From Spirochaetes bacterium GWF1_49_6 (lineage in GTDB: Bacteria; Spirochaetota; Brevinematia; Brevinematales; GWF1-51-8): 11,836 bases of DNA. The notes below the pieces were generated by a model that was not told where the DNA came from, searched no databases, and was given only the letters and a program-made list of their open reading frames with translations. The translations under genes and the position numbers were made by a program. The stretch is taken from assembly GCA_001829395.1 (NCBI GenBank), contig MIBD01000040.1, positions 1-11,836 of the forward strand. Reading direction: 5' to 3'. Of this stretch, positions 1 to 6,599 are shown one piece after another; position 1 is the first letter of the stretch; each line of letters opens with the position of its first letter.

Positions 1-435
1 CTATGGGGTTCGGATTCGAGTAAAAAGTACGACGATGCACATGACAATGACGCTTTGTTCTTTGAATTAAGATTTGAAAATGAGACCGGAAAGATAAATG
101 TCCAATATAAGATATTCCGACCCTTCTATGAAGATCCGATCTATCGGATTGATGTTGCCGGATTGGAACTCGTGGTAAATATTTCATCTCAATTGAAGTT
201 ATACTCGCGCATACTTTTGATGAACAGCGGGGGAAAAGTGTTATCCTCATCGGGTTCTACGACATGGTGGAATTATTTCGGACAAATCCAATATTACCCA
301 GTGAATAATTTGGGAATTTATCTTGAATTCGGGAATGGTGGTGATTCAGATAAAATGACCAGTTCTGAAGGCGCAACACGTTCCGCAAAAGAATTTGAGA
401 GAAAGATAGTTCTTAAATTTAACTATAATATATAA
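1..435 (+). CDS. Putative outer-membrane beta-barrel protein, C-terminal part (5' end outside window)
   Basis: The reading frame is open from the first base and ends at TAA 433-435, so only the last 144 residues are visible and the start lies upstream. A TTG at 55 is in frame, but the frame continues unbroken before it. I do not recognise the family. The visible part has alternating polar and hydrophobic residues, many aromatics (for example a Trp-Trp-Asn-Tyr-Phe cluster) and short Gly/Ser/Asp-rich turns, as in amphipathic beta-strands. It ends in a strand-like stretch with hydrophobics at every second position (I, Y, F, L, I), which resembles an outer-membrane targeting beta-signal. It lies 28 bases before another probable barrel gene on the same strand, so the two are probably co-transcribed. 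A secreted beta-sandwich protein is the main alternative. The barrel call is inference; that the gene is real and partial is well supported by the open frame and the spacing. Confidence 0.6.
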   Translation, partial: LWGSDSSKKYDDAHDNDALFFELRFENETGKINVQYKIFRPFYEDPIYRIDVAGLELVVNISSQLKLYSRILLMNSGGKVLSSSGSTTWWNYFGQIQYYPVNNLGIYLEFGNGGDSDKMTSSEGATRSAKEFERKIVLKFNYNI

Positions 436-463
436 TTTTATTGATGAAAATAGGAGGAATAAA

Positions 464-2035
464 ATGAGTGCTTTAAAGAACATATTCAAAGTATTTGGTT
501 TGGTAACAATTATTACCATAGGAATATCTGCTTCTTCGCATGCAGCGATACTTTTGTTTAAAGGTAAAGGGTTTTTCTTGATGAATATGGCGTTGGACAT
601 ATCAAATGTTTTGATAAATCCAACTGGGACTGGACAACCCTACCTAAACAACTTATCATATTTAAAGTTTAATATGTTTCCTACTTTGGAAGATAAAAAT
701 TTTAAAACCACTATGAAATTTAAAGTAAATCCTACTGCAGCAAGCGCTGATTATCTAGTAGTTGAAGGGTTTAACTTTATATATGATACCGATACTGCAA
801 ACATTACGTTGTTTGTAAATCGATTTGGGTTTAGATTTAAAGACCCTATGTTTTCAGGGCTTGAAAATTATTCTTGGGAGTATTCAAAATATGGCTATGA
901 CAAACCCGTATATTTTTCGTATAATAACTCAATACATACATCTGCATTCTATGATGGCAAAACGCGTGATGAGTTTATGCGCTTAGGGTATGGATTATCG
1001 GGTTTATATCTTGCTGGTAAAGGCACTGTCGGATATGAAATTGCTGGATATATTAATAAGTGGCAGTCAAGTTCGCATATTCAAGCGGATCTAAATTTTA
1101 ACTTGGATACACTCAAGTTTGGTGTTATCGCTAAAGTTGATAACCACCCGAATACCGATATTGCCAAAGGATCTGCCTATAATTTAACAAATATTCATAA
1201 TGGTTTAACCCAAAAGTACAACAATGCGTTCGTTGTTTATTCCGCCGGATTATTTGGGAATATTAATCTTATGGATATGATGAATATATTCATTGAAGGT
1301 TTATATAGAACTGGGTCAGGACAACCGGGTACATCCACCGCGCAGAATAATTTTGGAATGTTAGATGTATATGGCGGATTAGGTACCGATATGTTCCCCG
1401 GGACTGATCTTGAAGTTGCTGTACAATATAGGAATGAAATGACTTCAAATTTCTCCCGTATGGATATTACGGTAAAAGATTTTAATGATCTTGATTTTGG
1501 TGAAATTCAGTTAACGTTACTTGGCAGTGTAAACATTATGTCAGGTAAAAACTATGGTACCGATATGAGTGGGTTAGCTGTTAATTTAAGCACAAGAATT
1601 CCTATTATGGATATGATTGGTATACGAATTGCGGGATCTTTTGAATCTTTTAGTTTGTCTACTAATACCGGAACAGATCTTACTCTCAAAGCAACAGTTG
1701 AGTATTATTTTGATGAAACCACATTGGTATATGCTGGAATTACAATGTATAATTTAATGAGCGATTTATCCGGAAAGACAATCTACGAAGGGTCATATTT
1801 TCTTCCTGTGGTTGGATTTATTTCTTCTCCTTTTGAAACACTACGACTGGCTCTAACTTTCGGATATGATGTCCAGATATTTGAGTACGATTTTGACGGT
1901 GCGAATCAGGAAACGATGGTTTCAAAGAAAACAGTAAATACGATTGTAGGGTCAGACATACAGGTTTATGCAACGGATTGGATGAGTTATGTTGCTAATC
2001 CTTCGATTGCCTTTACTGCTATGATAACATTTTAA
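464..2035 (+). CDS. Putative outer-membrane beta-barrel (porin-like) protein
   Basis: This 523-residue protein starts at ATG 464, six bases after an AGGAGG ribosome site (452-457). The first 28 or so residues form a Sec signal peptide: a basic start (K5, K9), a hydrophobic core and a likely Ser-His-Ala cleavage site before an alanine. The mature part has no long hydrophobic helix. It consists of repeated short amphipathic strands with Gly/Asn/Asp turns and many Tyr and Phe, and it ends in phenylalanine with hydrophobics at every second position before it (…A-F-T-A-M-I-T-F), the classic beta-signal for barrel assembly. I infer an integral outer-membrane channel or receptor; no specific family is recognised. 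It sits 29 bases before two glycan-binding-like lipoproteins and upstream of a sugar-binding protein, which suggests a role in passage of carbohydrate across the outer membrane. The gene is clearly AT-rich beside the genes after 4500 (sampled 60-base lines: 661-720 has 12 G+C, 4681-4740 has 38). Confidence 0.72.
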   Translation: MSALKNIFKVFGLVTIITIGISASSHAAILLFKGKGFFLMNMALDISNVLINPTGTGQPYLNNLSYLKFNMFPTLEDKNFKTTMKFKVNPTAASADYLVVEGFNFIYDTDTANITLFVNRFGFRFKDPMFSGLENYSWEYSKYGYDKPVYFSYNNSIHTSAFYDGKTRDEFMRLGYGLSGLYLAGKGTVGYEIAGYINKWQSSSHIQADLNFNLDTLKFGVIAKVDNHPNTDIAKGSAYNLTNIHNGLTQKYNNAFVVYSAGLFGNINLMDMMNIFIEGLYRTGSGQPGTSTAQNNFGMLDVYGGLGTDMFPGTDLEVAVQYRNEMTSNFSRMDITVKDFNDLDFGEIQLTLLGSVNIMSGKNYGTDMSGLAVNLSTRIPIMDMIGIRIAGSFESFSLSTNTGTDLTLKATVEYYFDETTLVYAGITMYNLMSDLSGKTIYEGSYFLPVVGFISSPFETLRLALTFGYDVQIFEYDFDGANQETMVSKKTVNTIVGSDIQVYATDWMSYVANPSIAFTAMITF

Positions 2036-2054
2036 TAAATGGGTATTAATTTTT

Positions 2055-2059
2055 GGAGG
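2055..2059 (+). promoter_or_regulatory. Ribosome binding site that fixes the start of the first glycan-binding lipoprotein
   Basis: GGAGG lies five bases before ATG 2065. An in-frame TTG at 2053 overlaps this site and would place the Shine-Dalgarno inside the gene, so ATG 2065 is taken as the start. The signal peptide also begins well from there. Confidence 0.8.
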
Positions 2060-2064
2060 TTATT

Positions 2065-2562
2065 ATGGGAAATATAAAAAAGCTCCTCCTATCAATATTT
2101 GGGTGTGCGACAATAAGTATGATGATTTCATCATGCGGTATGCTTGATGCGGTTAAAGATCGTTATATCCCTTATGAGATTGTAGGTACTCAGGAAAGTG
2201 AAGTGCTTGTAAAGTTTGTTTTCGATGCACCTTCTGCAACTGAGGTATGGCTTGCGGGGTCGTTTAACAACTGGTCCCAGAGTAAAAGTAATCCCGCATA
2301 TCCTGCGGTACCGCTAGCACAGAACGCCCGTGTTGTTATGTCGCTCGATCCCGCCACTGGTTACTGGATAGCTACCATTCCTTTGGCTCCGGGCAGATAT
2401 CAATATAAATACGTTGTTGATACCTCAAACTGGAAGGAAGACCCGAACACTCCCGAACACGTGGATGACGGCTTTGGCGGTCAAAACTCCATCGTAATGG
2501 TAACTATGCCCAGCGGTGAAAAGGAAGCGCCAGAAGAAAAAGCTCCTGAGCCGGTGCAATAG
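2065..2562 (+). CDS. Lipoprotein with CBM48/AMPK-beta-like glycogen-binding domain (copy 1)
   Basis: This 165-residue protein has a lipoprotein signal peptide with lipobox I-S-S-C, placing the acylated cysteine at residue 24. Residues about 45-147 form one immunoglobulin-like early-set domain of the kind in AMPK-beta and at the N-terminus of glycogen-branching enzymes. Signs are E-V-W-L-A-G-S-F-N-N-W (60-70), a T-G-Y-W strand (98-101), P-G-R-Y-Q-Y-K-Y-V-V-D (109-119), W123 before E-D-P, and G-F-G-G-Q-N-S (136-142). The residues expected to bind glucan by analogy with AMPK-beta are all present (W70, K115, W123, N141). The tail (151-165) is Glu/Pro-rich and probably unstructured. No catalytic domain is attached, so I infer a membrane-anchored polysaccharide-binding protein facing the periplasm or the cell surface. 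The next gene is a clear paralogue. Domain call is firm; ligand is inferred from the family. Confidence 0.85.
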   Translation: MGNIKKLLLSIFGCATISMMISSCGMLDAVKDRYIPYEIVGTQESEVLVKFVFDAPSATEVWLAGSFNNWSQSKSNPAYPAVPLAQNARVVMSLDPATGYWIATIPLAPGRYQYKYVVDTSNWKEDPNTPEHVDDGFGGQNSIVMVTMPSGEKEAPEEKAPEPVQ

Positions 2563-2581
2563 TTTGAGATAAGGGGAATAA

Positions 2582-3040
2582 ATGAATCGTCGGATAAAAG
2601 GGATGAGACAATTTGGAATGGCATTACTACTCGGGTTAGTTTTTAGCTTAACGGGCTGTGACGATTCGGAAGTAATGGATAGGGTATTGCCCTATAAAAT
2701 TCTGGGTTCTCTCGGCGGTAGCGAAATTATGGTAAAATTTAATTTCGACGAGCCGACTGCTCGTGAGGTATGGCTTATCGGTGATTTTAATAACTGGGCG
2801 GTTGGTTTGTCTAACCCGTTTTATCCCGACGCTCCTTTATCACAGGGCGCTAAAGTTGCGATGCGAATGGATCCGACAACGGGGTTTTGGACGGTTACTA
2901 TTCCTCTGGTAGCAGGTCGTTATATGTACCAGTACGCGATTGATCAGGGAATTATAGTTCAAGGCGACCCTAATAATGCTGATAAGCATGAATTAGTAGA
3001 TGGAACATTTAAATCAGTAGTCTATGTTATAGAAAAATAA
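2582..3040 (+). CDS. Lipoprotein with diverged CBM48/AMPK-beta-like domain (copy 2)
   Basis: This 152-residue paralogue of the preceding gene starts at ATG 2582, five bases after AAGGGG (2571-2576) and 19 bases after the upstream stop. The signal peptide has two basic clusters (R3, R4, K6; R9) and lipobox L-T-G-C, making C26 the lipid-bearing residue. C26 is followed by Asp-Asp, a charge pattern that retains lipoproteins in the inner membrane in enterobacteria. By hand alignment about 50 of 89 central positions match copy 1, including P-Y at 37-38, E-V-W-L at 62-65, F-N-N-W at 69-72 and G-R-Y at 112-114. Copy 2 keeps W72, but the other presumed glucan contacts are changed: Lys to Gln (Q117), Trp to Val (V126 by alignment) and Asn to Lys (K144). 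It also lacks the Glu/Pro tail. It may bind a different glycan, or act as a partner rather than a binder. Confidence 0.82.
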   Translation: MNRRIKGMRQFGMALLLGLVFSLTGCDDSEVMDRVLPYKILGSLGGSEIMVKFNFDEPTAREVWLIGDFNNWAVGLSNPFYPDAPLSQGAKVAMRMDPTTGFWTVTIPLVAGRYMYQYAIDQGIIVQGDPNNADKHELVDGTFKSVVYVIEK

Positions 3041-3047
3041 AGTTTTT

Positions 3048-3052
3048 GGAGG
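3048..3052 (+). promoter_or_regulatory. Ribosome binding site that fixes the start of the solute-binding lipoprotein
   Basis: GGAGG lies five bases before ATG 3058. An in-frame TTG at 3046 overlaps this site and would add four residues ahead of the signal peptide, so ATG 3058 is preferred. The layout (T-rich run, GGAGG, five bases, ATG) is nearly the same as that before 2065. Confidence 0.8.
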
Positions 3053-3057
3053 CATAC

Positions 3058-4443
3058 ATGACCAAGTATTTATTGATGATCGCATGTATCGCTATGCTGT
3101 CTTTTACCGCATGCGGCGGAAATGGCGGCGGCGGAACAAATGATACGATTTCTGACGAGTATAAACTGGATGAAACTGGGGATGTTGTCCTAACCTTCTT
3201 AATGTGGGGTACCCCGGAAGAAAAAACTGCGGTATACTCCGTATTAAAACGTTTCCAGACTATTCAGAAAGAGAAGGGCGAACCCATAGGTTTAAAAGTG
3301 ATAGCCGTTGATTCTCTTTCCTACTCCGATAAACTTCAGACGATGTTCGCGGGCGGAACTTATCCCGATGTATTCTATCTGCATATACAGGATTTCTTTA
3401 AGTATGCGAGTAAGGGTAACTTGGCTCCGTTGGACGACTATACGAAGGAAGAAGATTTTAACATTAATGACTTCTATCCTCAATTGATTGATGCATTCAC
3501 GTTCGAAGGAACATTATACGGCGTACCTAAGGACTGGACATCGTTCGTACTATACTATAATATGGACATGTTTGATAAGCTCGGCGTAGCCTATCCTAAC
3601 GAATCGTGGACATGGGATGATTTCCTCGATGCGGCGAAAAAGCTGACCATCGATGTCAACGGCGACAAGAAAATCGATCAGCACGGGTTTATTATAGAAA
3701 CTTGGGCAGACTGGTACCAGTCATGGATTATGCAGAATGACGGTCAGATATTTGACGATAAAGGAAACTGGGTATTTTCACGCGGCGCTAATGTCGATAA
3801 AAACGCGCAGGCTATCCAGTTTGTCGCGGACCTTATCAATGTTGTCGGTGTAGCTCCCACTATCGACCAGGCGAAACAGCTTGGCGGTGGTGAAGCGTTT
3901 ATGTCGGGCCGTGTCGCTATGTGTATGTACGGCCGCTGGCAGATGCAGAAATTCAAAAAGGTTAAAGACTTCAAGTGGAACTACGCGGTTCTGCCTCAAA
4001 AGTTGAAAAAAGCCTCCACTGTTGTTACAGTTGCGCTTTCTATCGCCGCGCAGTCTCCTAATAAAGATGCGGCATGGAAACTTTTAAAGTTCGTAACCAG
4101 CTATGAAGGCCAGATTTATAATGCGGAAGCAGGAACTGGAGTACCGTCGAGAATATCTCTAGTCGAATCAGATCATTACCTAAAGGCGCCCGAAGTCATT
4201 AAGTTCCAGCCTCAGTTGGCGATGAAGAGTTCTAAGGATGACCCGTTTATCATCCAGCTGGCTTATGCGAAATTCGCGCCCGCCAATCCTTATTGGCTGG
4301 AAGTACGCCAGAAAATGGACGAACAGTTTGACGAAGTGTTCCTCGGCAAGCAGCAGGCAAAGGATGTTATCTTGAGACTTGATAAAATTATCAACGATAT
4401 CATCGAACCCCAAGCCATCGAGAATGTAGAAGTGTCTGAATAG
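3058..4443 (+). CDS. ABC-type sugar-binding lipoprotein (extracellular solute-binding protein family 1)
   Basis: This 461-residue protein has a lipoprotein signal peptide with lipobox F-T-A-C (C19), followed by a Gly-rich linker and then the mature domain. The family-1 (MalE/UgpB-like) pattern is plain: V-V-L-T-F-L-M-W-G near the start, A-G-G-T-Y-P-D-V-F about 100 residues in, L-Y-G-V-P-K-D-W then L-Y-Y-N-M-D-M-F-D-K, W-T-W-D-D-F, G-E-A-F-M-S-G-R-V-A-M and a C-terminal helical lobe. Residues 199-211 (D-V-N-G-D-K-K-I-D-Q-H-G-F) form an EF-hand-like calcium loop seen in some of these proteins. It would capture an oligosaccharide outside the inner membrane and pass it to an ABC permease. No permease or ATPase gene follows: a terminator comes 17 bases after the stop and the next gene is convergent. 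It is the last gene of the envelope cluster, 17 bases after the second glycan-binding lipoprotein. The family is certain; the sugar is not known. Confidence 0.92.
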   Translation: MTKYLLMIACIAMLSFTACGGNGGGGTNDTISDEYKLDETGDVVLTFLMWGTPEEKTAVYSVLKRFQTIQKEKGEPIGLKVIAVDSLSYSDKLQTMFAGGTYPDVFYLHIQDFFKYASKGNLAPLDDYTKEEDFNINDFYPQLIDAFTFEGTLYGVPKDWTSFVLYYNMDMFDKLGVAYPNESWTWDDFLDAAKKLTIDVNGDKKIDQHGFIIETWADWYQSWIMQNDGQIFDDKGNWVFSRGANVDKNAQAIQFVADLINVVGVAPTIDQAKQLGGGEAFMSGRVAMCMYGRWQMQKFKKVKDFKWNYAVLPQKLKKASTVVTVALSIAAQSPNKDAAWKLLKFVTSYEGQIYNAEAGTGVPSRISLVESDHYLKAPEVIKFQPQLAMKSSKDDPFIIQLAYAKFAPANPYWLEVRQKMDEQFDEVFLGKQQAKDVILRLDKIINDIIEPQAIENVEVSE

Positions 4444-4460
4444 TTTTCGGATAGATTTAA

Positions 4461-4487
4461 ACCGCCCCTTTTAGGGGCGGTTTTTTT
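4461..4487 (+). terminator. Intrinsic terminator of the envelope gene cluster
   Basis: A perfect 8-base-pair GC-rich stem (ACCGCCCC 4461-4468 with GGGGCGGT 4474-4481) with a five-base loop TTTTA is followed by a run of seven Ts (4481-4487). It lies 17 bases after the sugar-binding protein stop. In the opposite direction the hairpin is 28 bases past the recG stop but has only three Ts after it, so it would be a weak terminator there. Confidence 0.93.
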
Positions 4488-4515
4488 ATGTCGTATTGAT
4501 TTTGAATAAAGGGAA

Positions 4516-6585
4516 TTATCCTGAACGGAGGTAATCGCCGGGGAGGAATTCCAGTATTCCCTTTTTTAACGATAGGTTCGCCGGCTTCTCGAGCTCCGGG
4601 TCATGCTCTAAAATAATGCGAGCATCCTTTCGCGCGGTATCGAGGAGTTTTTCATCACGGAGGTAGTCGGCGATTTTTAACTCAGGCAGCCCCGATTGAC
4701 GAACCCCGAGTATCTCGCCGGGGCCTCGAAGACGCAAATCCTCCTCCGCTATCCTGAATCCGTCGTTAGTATCCGTCATAATCTTCATTCGCGCGGATGT
4801 TTCCTCGGATACCTCGCTTGCGGTCACAAGGAAGCAATATGACTGATGCGTTCCGCGCCCGACACGTCCCCGAAGCTGATGCAATTGCGAAAGTCCGAAG
4901 CGTTCCGCGCTTTCAATGACTACCACCGTGGAGTTCGGGATATCGATACCGACTTCGATAACACTTGTCGAGACCAGAATATGAAGTTTGCCCTCGTGGA
5001 ATTGCCGCATGATATCGTTCTTTTCTGACGGTTTCATCTTTCCATGCACCATACCTATTTTCAGGTTTTTATAATATTTCTGGAGATTGAGAAACATCTC
5101 CTTTGCGGCCTTGCTTTCAAGAAACATCGATTCCTCGATAAGGGGATAGATGAAGAACGCCTGTCTTCCGCGCTCGATCTCCTTCGCGATAAAGTCCAGC
5201 ATCACCTCATACTTATTATGCGGCACCCATTTCGTAGAGATAGGGATACGGCTCTTCGGGAGTTCGCCTATCAGCGATACGTCGAGATCACCGTAAAGTG
5301 TGAGAGTTAGGGTGCGCGGTATAGGGGTGGCGGTCATAACCAGTACGTCAGGATTAGCGGTTTTTTGCGATAACGCGATGCGCTGTTCGACCCCGAATTT
5401 ATGCTGCTCGTCCACAATAATCAGGCTCAGGTTCCTGAATTCGACGTCGTCAGAAAATAGCGCATGAGTCCCGATAATAAAATTCGCCGCTCCGGTTTTT
5501 ATCATTTCGAGGGTCTCATTTCTCTCGGCTGCGGTAAGCGAGCCGGTCAGGATCGCAGTACGGAAACCGAGCGGTTCCGTGAGGGATGTCAGCTTCTCGA
5601 AATGCTGGACGGCGAGGACTTCGGTAGGAACCATGAGCGCGCTCTGGTATCCGTTCTCCGCGCTGAAAACCATCGCGCCGATAGCGACCGTAGTTTTACC
5701 GCTCCCGACATCCCCGTGTATCAGGCGATGCATCGGGCATTCGGAAACCATATCGGCAATCGTTTCTTCCAATGCGCGCCGCTGTGCCTGCGTGGGTTCA
5801 TACCCTAGCTCTGTGAGGTAACGTTTCAGCAGATCGCGTTTTTCATAACGGTAGGGTTTGCGTACAGAATGAAAAAAAGCGCGCTTCTTAGTCACCGCAA
5901 GCTGTATCGCGAGGAATTCCTCGAACGCCAGCCGTAATTTCGCGCGCTTCATATCGGGCATACTTGACGGGAAATGGATATTCTGTATCGCGGACGTTTT
6001 ATCGATAATATTATGCTGTTTGACGATATATTCGGGCAATTCGTCCTCGATCTGGGGAAGGTAAATATCGAGGGTGCTCCGAACCATCTTCCGCAATTCC
6101 TTCATATAGAGTTTTTCAGTAAGCTGGTAGATCGGGAGGATGGCGCCGAAATTTTCGGTATCCTCGCCCTCGACATATTCCTCGAAATCGAATGAACTCG
6201 TTTGTATCTCGTTGAATTTGTACACAAAGTGAGCGGTCAGCCAGTACTTTACCCCGATTTTTAGGGATTGGAGCAGGTAGGGACGATGGAACCCGATCAG
6301 GAATGCCTGCGATTCGCCGTCCTGCACCGAGATCTTGGGGTGCGGTTTCCGGTTGTAGAAAATACTCTGGTGCCCGGTTACCGTGACGACAACAGTGACG
6401 GGCTTGTTCTTAGTCAGACTGTCGCGGATAGTTTCAATCTGCGTCCGGTCTTCGTAACGAAACGGGAAATAGGTCAGTAGATCGGCGACCGTAAACAGGT
6501 CAAGTTTGGATAGCAGGGATTTCTGACGGGATGTAATATATTTCTGGGCTCTCAGATCGGAACGGGATAGCTCGTTCAAATACAT
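4516..6585 (-). CDS. recG: ATP-dependent DNA helicase RecG
   Basis: RecG rewinds and reverses stalled replication forks and moves branched DNA such as Holliday junctions, using ATP, in the cytoplasm. The 689-residue length is near that of E. coli RecG. The N-terminal third is the wedge/OB region (about 1-240). The helicase motifs follow: T-Q-A-Q-R-R (265-270), Walker A G-D-V-G-S-G-K-T (291-298), P-T-E-V-L-A (320-325), D-E-Q-H (392-395), T-A-T-P-I-P-R-T (418-425), S-T-S-V-I-E-V-G-I-D (539-548) and Q-L-R-G-R-V-G-R (570-577). The RecG-specific tail R-G-P-G-E-I-L-G-V-R-Q-S-G (620-632) is also present. No key residue is missing. The ATG is 14 bases after the stop of the upstream unknown gene, with only a weak GGAT-like ribosome site, which suggests translational coupling. 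The gene converges on the envelope cluster. Confidence 0.98.
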   Translation of the reverse strand: MYLNELSRSDLRAQKYITSRQKSLLSKLDLFTVADLLTYFPFRYEDRTQIETIRDSLTKNKPVTVVVTVTGHQSIFYNRKPHPKISVQDGESQAFLIGFHRPYLLQSLKIGVKYWLTAHFVYKFNEIQTSSFDFEEYVEGEDTENFGAILPIYQLTEKLYMKELRKMVRSTLDIYLPQIEDELPEYIVKQHNIIDKTSAIQNIHFPSSMPDMKRAKLRLAFEEFLAIQLAVTKKRAFFHSVRKPYRYEKRDLLKRYLTELGYEPTQAQRRALEETIADMVSECPMHRLIHGDVGSGKTTVAIGAMVFSAENGYQSALMVPTEVLAVQHFEKLTSLTEPLGFRTAILTGSLTAAERNETLEMIKTGAANFIIGTHALFSDDVEFRNLSLIIVDEQHKFGVEQRIALSQKTANPDVLVMTATPIPRTLTLTLYGDLDVSLIGELPKSRIPISTKWVPHNKYEVMLDFIAKEIERGRQAFFIYPLIEESMFLESKAAKEMFLNLQKYYKNLKIGMVHGKMKPSEKNDIMRQFHEGKLHILVSTSVIEVGIDIPNSTVVVIESAERFGLSQLHQLRGRVGRGTHQSYCFLVTASEVSEETSARMKIMTDTNDGFRIAEEDLRLRGPGEILGVRQSGLPELKIADYLRDEKLLDTARKDARIILEHDPELEKPANLSLKKGILEFLPGDYLRSG

Positions 6586-6599
6586 TATCGTATCCGGGA

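Noticed and set aside
346..600. 84-codon minus-strand frame across the first gene boundary
   Set aside because: It overlaps two plus-strand genes and their ribosome site, and shows no supporting motif.
2053..2064. Upstream in-frame TTG start for the first glycan-binding lipoprotein
   Set aside because: The TTG overlaps its own GGAGG site; ATG 2065 has correct spacing and begins the signal peptide cleanly. The same reasoning rejects TTG 3046 in favour of ATG 3058.
4451..4487. Bidirectional terminator serving recG as well
   Set aside because: The hairpin is symmetric, but on the recG strand only three Ts follow the stem, so strong termination in that direction is not supported.
4846..6480. 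Several + strand open frames opposite recG (60 to 114 codons)
   Set aside because: All are antisense to recG, which is certain from its helicase motifs. None has a recognisable product.
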